Source: Candidatus Alistipes faecavium
GTDB lineage: Bacteria > Bacteroidota > Bacteroidia > Bacteroidales > Rikenellaceae
Direction of reading: 5' to 3'
Assembly (NCBI GenBank): GCA_019118605.1
Contig: DWYP01000040.1
Coordinates: 1 to 64,000, forward strand
Length of the DNA stretch: 64,000 nt
Shown: one piece after another, positions 60,013 through 64,000 of the stretch
Numbering within the stretch: the stretch's first letter is position 1
Layout of the letters: every line of letters begins with the position of its first letter
Program-made: the position numbers and the translations under genes
The notes under the pieces: generated by a model
What the model saw: the letters and a program-made list of their open reading frames with translations, nothing else
Databases searched by the model: none
What the model was told of the DNA's origin: nothing

Positions 60013-63000
60013 ATGATGAAAAAAAGCACCATCCTGTTGGGTCTGGCCCTCCTCGTATTCGGCGGGTCGGCCGTGGCCCAGAAACCTTACAAGGTTTACA
60101 TGGTCTCGAACGCCCACTTCGACTCGCAGTGGAACTGGGACGTTCAACGCTCGATTTCGAAGTACATTCCCAAGACGCTGGATCAGAACCTGCTCCTGCT
60201 GTCGAAGTACCCCGACTACCTGTTCAACTTCGAGGGCGGTATCAAGTACCAGTGGATGAAGGAGTACTTCCCCCATCAGTATGAGCTGATGAAGCAGTAC
60301 ATCCGCGAGGGCCGCTGGCATGTGACCGGCAGCACGTGGGACGCCACCGACCCGAACATCCCCTCCACGGAGTCCTTCACGCGCAACATCCTCTACGGGC
60401 AGCACTTCTACCGCGACGAGTTCGGCGTCCAGGGTACGGACATCTTCCTCCCGGACTGCTTCGGATTCGGATGGACGCTCCCGACGATCGCCTCGCACTG
60501 CGGACTGATCGGCTTCTCGACGCAGAAGCTCATGTGGCGCCACCGGCCGTTCTACGGCAACAGCAAGATCCCGTTCGAGATCGGCCTGTGGGAGGGTGTC
60601 GACGGCTCGCGCATCATGGCCGTGATGGACGCCCACAACTATACGACCAAATGGCGCTATGAGGATCTGAGCAAGAGCCGGCAGCTCACGCGCATGGTTT
60701 CCGAGAGCCCGATCAAGACCATCTACCACTATTACGGTACGGGCGACATGGGCGGCGCTCCGACGATCGAGTCGGTGCGTGCCGTGGAGGCCGGCGTGCA
60801 CGGAGACGGCCCGATCGAGATCATCAGCGCCACGAGCGACCAGCTCTTCAAGGATTACCTTCCCTTCGACAAGCATCCCGAACTGCCGGTTTGGGACGGA
60901 GAGCTGCTCATGGACGTACACGCCACGGGCTGCTATACGTCGCAGGCTGCGATGAAGTACTACAACCGCCGCAACGAACTGCTGGCCGACGCCGCCGAGC
61001 GCAGTGCCGTGGCCGCCGACTGGCTCGGTGGGGTAGCCTACCCGCAGCAGACGCTCACCGAGGCGTGGAAGCGCTTCATCTGGCACCAGTTCCACGACGA
61101 CCTGACCGGCACGAGCATTCCCCGTGCCTACGAGTTCTCGTGGAACGACGAGCTGCTTTCGCTCAAGCAGTTCTCGAATGTCCTGACCACGTCGGTCGGC
61201 GCCGTATCGCGTGCGCTGAACACCGATGTCAAGGGTACGCCGCTGGTGATCTACAACGCCGCCGGCTTCCCCGTCACGGAACTCGTTGAGGCGACGGTGC
61301 CGGCCCGCAGCGAGCGCGTCGGCATCTACGACGACAAGGGCGCCCGCGTGGCGCATCAGGTGCTGGGCTTCGAGGACGGCATGCTGCACGTGCTCTTCAG
61401 CGCCAAGGTCCCGGCTGCGGGATATGCCGTCTACGAGGTGCGTCAGGGCGGCAGCCGGAAGGCCACCTCGGCCCTGAAGGCGAGCGAGACGTCGCTCGAG
61501 AACGGCATCTACAAGGTTTCGCTCGACGCCAACGGCGACATTTGCTCGATCGTCGACAAGCGCAACGGACGCGAACTGGTGCAGGAGGGCAAGGCCGTGC
61601 GCCTGGCGCTCTTCACCGAAAACGAGTCGTTCAGCTGGCCCGCCTGGGAGATCACGAAGAAGACCATCGACTCCGAGCCGGTATCGGTTACCGGGGACGT
61701 GAAGATCTCGGTTGTGGAGCAGGGCCCGGTACGCGCCTCGGTATGCGTGGAGCGCACCTACGGCGAGTCGACCTTCCGCCAGTACATCACCCTGACAGAG
61801 GGAGGTCAGGACGACCGCATCGACATCCGCAACGAGGTGGACTGGGCTTCGACCAACACGCTGCTGAAGGCCGAGTTCCCGCTGAGCGTTTCGAATCCGA
61901 AGGCAACCTATGACCTGGGCGTGGGCTCCGTGGCCCGCGGCAACAACACCGAGACGGCATACGAGGTGTACGCCCAGCAGTGGGCCGACCTGACCGATGC
62001 CGACGGTTCGTACGGCGTTTCGGTGCTCAACGACAGCAAGTACGGGTGGGACAAACCCGACGACCATACGATCCGTCTGACGCTGCTCCATACGCCGAAG
62101 ACCCGCGGCGGCTATTCGTATCAGAACCGCCAGGACTTCGGGTACCATACCTTTACCTATTCGATCGTCGGACACGAGGGTGATTTCCGCCAGGGCGGCA
62201 CGGTGGCCAAGGCCGAGGTGCTGAACCAGCCGCTCACGGCCTTCGTTGCCGCGAAGAACAAGGGTGCGCTGGGCCGCAGCTTCTCGTTCGCGGCCTCCGA
62301 AAACGACAAGGTGGCCATGCGAGCGCTGAAGCATGCCGAGGATGGCGACGGTTATGTCGTGCGGTTCTACGAGACCGCAGGCCAGGAGGCTCAGGAGGCT
62401 GTTGTGGCCTTCGCCGGGGAGATCGTTTCGGCCAAGGAGCTCAACGGTGTGGAGGATGAGATCGGCGACGCGTCGTTCTCGGGCAACAAGCTCACCTTCA
62501 CGATCCAGCCCTATGCGATGAAGACCTTCAAGGTGCAGCTCGCCGCGCCGGCCGCTACGGTCGCTCCGGTATCCTGCGAGCCCGTGGCACTGCCCTACAA
62601 CCTGAAGACCGCGTCGTACAACCCCTACCGTTCGGACGCCAACTTCGACGGCAAGGGCAAGTCGTATGCCGCCGAACTCTTCCCCGAGACGCTCGAATTC
62701 AAGGGCGTGCGCTTCGAGTTCGGAGCTCCGGAGACCGAGAACGGCGTGAAGTGCCGCCGCGACACGATCGCGCTGCCCGCGGGCAACTACAACAAGCTCT
62801 ACATCGTCGCCGCCTCGACGCGCCACGACAACGAGGCCGTCTTCACGGTCGACGGCAAGGAGTATCCCGTGCTGGTTCCCTACTACGGAGGCTTCATCGG
62901 CCAGTGGGGCCATACGGGCCACACCGAAGGCTACCTGAAGAGCCCCGACGTGATCTTCTGCGGCACGCACACGCACGACATGATCGCCAACGAGGACGTG

Positions 63001-63615
63001 CCCTACGAGTTCACCTACATGTTCTGCACGGCCCTCGACATTCCGGCCGGCTCGCGCGAACTGATCCTTCCCGACGACCAGCGGATCGTGGTGTTCGCCG
63101 TTACGGCCGCCGAGGATCACATCAATACGATCGCCCCGGCGTGCGACCTGCTGCGCGTGTCGCTTCCCTCGACGGGAGCCGAGGAGGGCGGGGTATATGC
63201 CCAGAACCTCGTCTTCGGCAGGCCCGTGATCGCCCGTTCGGGTGAGGTGAACCGTTCGGAGCGCGCCGAAATGGCCCTGGACGACAACACCGAGACGAAA
63301 TGGTGCGACGTGAGCGGTGCGCGACCGAAGTACCTCGACGTCGACCTCGGCGCGGAGCAGACGCTCCACGGCTGGACGGTGATGCACGCCGGACTGGAGT
63401 CGCTCGACTACATCACCAAGGAGTACAGCCTGCAGGTGCGCATGACGCCCGACGAGGAGTGGAAGACCGTCGACCGGGTTTCCGACAACACGGCGCTGGA
63501 AACCGAGCGTCTGCTGCAGGAGCCTGTGCAGGCGCGTTACGTGCGGCTGCTCGTCACGAAGCCCGACCAGAGCGAGGGCAACACCGTGCGGATTTACGAA
63601 TTTTCGGTCTATTAG
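60013..63615 (+). CDS. GH38 alpha-mannosidase with C-terminal discoidin domain
   Basis: A 1200-residue secreted enzyme. The zinc-binding opening VYMVSNAHFDSQWNWDVQ contains His35 and the Asp two residues on; FLPDCFGFGWTLP has the nucleophile Asp148; GRWHVTGSTWDATDPNIPS and WKRFIWHQFHDDLTGTSIPR (with a further zinc His) complete the active site. The middle and C-terminal beta domains follow (LENGIYKVSLDANGDICSIV, GEDVKIS-like strands). From about residue 1060 an F5/8 type C domain appears (NRSERAEMALDDNTETKWCD, YVRLLVTKPDQSEGNTVRIY). GH38 enzymes remove alpha-mannose from N-glycans. An ATG one codon downstream is an equal start. It works with the GH92 enzyme. Confidence 0.94.
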   Translation: MMKKSTILLGLALLVFGGSAVAQKPYKVYMVSNAHFDSQWNWDVQRSISKYIPKTLDQNLLLLSKYPDYLFNFEGGIKYQWMKEYFPHQYELMKQYIREGRWHVTGSTWDATDPNIPSTESFTRNILYGQHFYRDEFGVQGTDIFLPDCFGFGWTLPTIASHCGLIGFSTQKLMWRHRPFYGNSKIPFEIGLWEGVDGSRIMAVMDAHNYTTKWRYEDLSKSRQLTRMVSESPIKTIYHYYGTGDMGGAPTIESVRAVEAGVHGDGPIEIISATSDQLFKDYLPFDKHPELPVWDGELLMDVHATGCYTSQAAMKYYNRRNELLADAAERSAVAADWLGGVAYPQQTLTEAWKRFIWHQFHDDLTGTSIPRAYEFSWNDELLSLKQFSNVLTTSVGAVSRALNTDVKGTPLVIYNAAGFPVTELVEATVPARSERVGIYDDKGARVAHQVLGFEDGMLHVLFSAKVPAAGYAVYEVRQGGSRKATSALKASETSLENGIYKVSLDANGDICSIVDKRNGRELVQEGKAVRLALFTENESFSWPAWEITKKTIDSEPVSVTGDVKISVVEQGPVRASVCVERTYGESTFRQYITLTEGGQDDRIDIRNEVDWASTNTLLKAEFPLSVSNPKATYDLGVGSVARGNNTETAYEVYAQQWADLTDADGSYGVSVLNDSKYGWDKPDDHTIRLTLLHTPKTRGGYSYQNRQDFGYHTFTYSIVGHEGDFRQGGTVAKAEVLNQPLTAFVAAKNKGALGRSFSFAASENDKVAMRALKHAEDGDGYVVRFYETAGQEAQEAVVAFAGEIVSAKELNGVEDEIGDASFSGNKLTFTIQPYAMKTFKVQLAAPAATVAPVSCEPVALPYNLKTASYNPYRSDANFDGKGKSYAAELFPETLEFKGVRFEFGAPETENGVKCRRDTIALPAGNYNKLYIVAASTRHDNEAVFTVDGKEYPVLVPYYGGFIGQWGHTGHTEGYLKSPDVIFCGTHTHDMIANEDVPYEFTYMFCTALDIPAGSRELILPDDQRIVVFAVTAAEDHINTIAPACDLLRVSLPSTGAEEGGVYAQNLVFGRPVIARSGEVNRSERAEMALDDNTETKWCDVSGARPKYLDVDLGAEQTLHGWTVMHAGLESLDYITKEYSLQVRMTPDEEWKTVDRVSDNTALETERLLQEPVQARYVRLLVTKPDQSEGNTVRIYEFSVY

Positions 63616-63622
63616 CAGCTCT

Positions 63623-63646
63623 CCGGCTCCGGTTTTCCGGAGCCGG
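63623..63646 (+). other. Hairpin after GH38
   Basis: A perfect 10-bp stem CCGGCTCCGG/CCGGAGCCGG with a TTTT loop, 8 nt after the stop, no U-tract. Probably an intercistronic structure, as the next gene follows in the same direction. Confidence 0.6.
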
Positions 63647-63704
63647 GGCCCTGCGGGCCGTATGATAACAACCGAGTAAAACAGAACGTGAAAAAATAAT
63701 GCAG

Positions 63705-64000
63705 ATGAGAAAAACCTTTCAGCCCGGGTTCGGGCCCGGTCTTGTGAAGTGGCTGTTGTGTCTCGCCCTGTTTGTCCCGATGAGCTTTCTGACGGCCTGC
63801 TCCGAGGATTCGGAAGGGGAAGGCGATCCTGAGCCGGAACCCAATTCCGTACGTGTGTCGTCGACCACCACGCGCATGCCTTCGGGCGGCACGCTTTCGA
63901 CGGAGTTCGCCGACTCGCCCGCAGGCTGCGGCATCGCGCAGATCGTCGACAACAACAACAGCACGAAGTTCGTTACCTCGCATACGTCGTTTCCGATCTT
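63705..64000 (+). CDS. Lipoprotein, partial, probable discoidin-like glycan-binding protein
   Basis: Only the first 98 residues are in the window; the gene continues beyond 64000. MRKTFQPGFGPGLVKWLLCL leads into a hydrophobic signal and lipobox FLTAC, then an acidic linker (SEDSEGEGDPEPEPN). The start of the mature domain (CGIAQIVDNNNSTKFVTSH) resembles the opening of F5/8 type C domains, where a sequence of the form V-D-x-N-x-x-T-K-F follows the first strand. It is 89 nt after GH38 and likely part of the same locus, perhaps another surface binding protein. Final identity needs the missing 3' part. Confidence 0.7.
   Translation, partial: MRKTFQPGFGPGLVKWLLCLALFVPMSFLTACSEDSEGEGDPEPEPNSVRVSSTTTRMPSGGTLSTEFADSPAGCGIAQIVDNNNSTKFVTSHTSFPI

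Overview
The window looks like a chromosomal segment of a gut Bacteroidales, most likely Alistipes or a close relative. The reasons are Bacteroidetes-type promoters (TTTG, about 19 nt, TAnnTTTG) before many genes, a SusC/SusD pair, a type V (Mfa1/Mfa2-like) fimbrial operon, DUF1573, DUF4834 and DUF3784 proteins, and a base composition near 57-60% GC, high for the order. No rRNA, CRISPR array, transposase, integrase or phage gene was seen.

Layout. (1) 1-9329, plus strand: a six-gene fimbrial operon (DUF3575, DUF3868/OmpA-like, Mfa1-like major subunit, Mfa2-like anchor, accessory subunit, DUF4906 tip protein). A 9-G and 8-T homopolymer pair lies in its promoter spacer. A perfect 23-bp stem (9338-9392) separates it from the convergent neighbour. 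(2) 9432-12821, minus: NfnB, NfnA and a DUF1573 lipid-free secreted protein. (3) 12950-13222: tRNA-Asn and tRNA-Val. (4) 13477-21815, minus: a GH127 gene broken by one in-frame ochre codon, then an RND tripartite efflux operon. (5) 22118-26344: a GH27 alpha-galactosidase (minus) and a TonB-dependent receptor (plus). (6) 26345-35757: housekeeping genes (DUF3784, purB, DUF4834, mlaEF, gapA, DUF177-rpmF-plsX-fabH) with GC-rich minisatellites in several gaps. (7) 35823-38485: an OmpR-type response regulator, its histidine kinase and a PepSY-like secreted protein; the regulator gene and the PepSY gene carry the same 11-bp direct-repeat promoter element. (8) 38747-40288: ferritin, GNAT acetyltransferase, YqaA/DedA-like membrane protein. 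(9) 40435-64000: a GH2 beta-galactosidase divergent from a huge hybrid sensor/AraC regulator, followed by a polysaccharide utilisation locus: SusC, SusD, surface glycan-binding lipoprotein, GH92, basic secretory protease-like protein, GH29, GH38 and a lipoprotein cut by the window edge.

How they work together. The GH92, GH38 and GH29 enzymes plus the GH2 enzyme would remove mannose, fucose and galactose, which suggests host N-glycans or other mannose-rich glycoproteins; the HExxH protein could act on the peptide part. The hybrid regulator next door keeps the sensor, transmembrane and AraC parts of a hybrid two-component system but its kinase and receiver look degenerate, and it carries a 9-C tract that could switch it off by slippage. 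The strongest leads are the homopolymer in the fimbrial promoter, the pseudo-kinase regulator with its C9 tract, the shared direct-repeat operator of the two-component locus, and the single nonsense codon in GH127.
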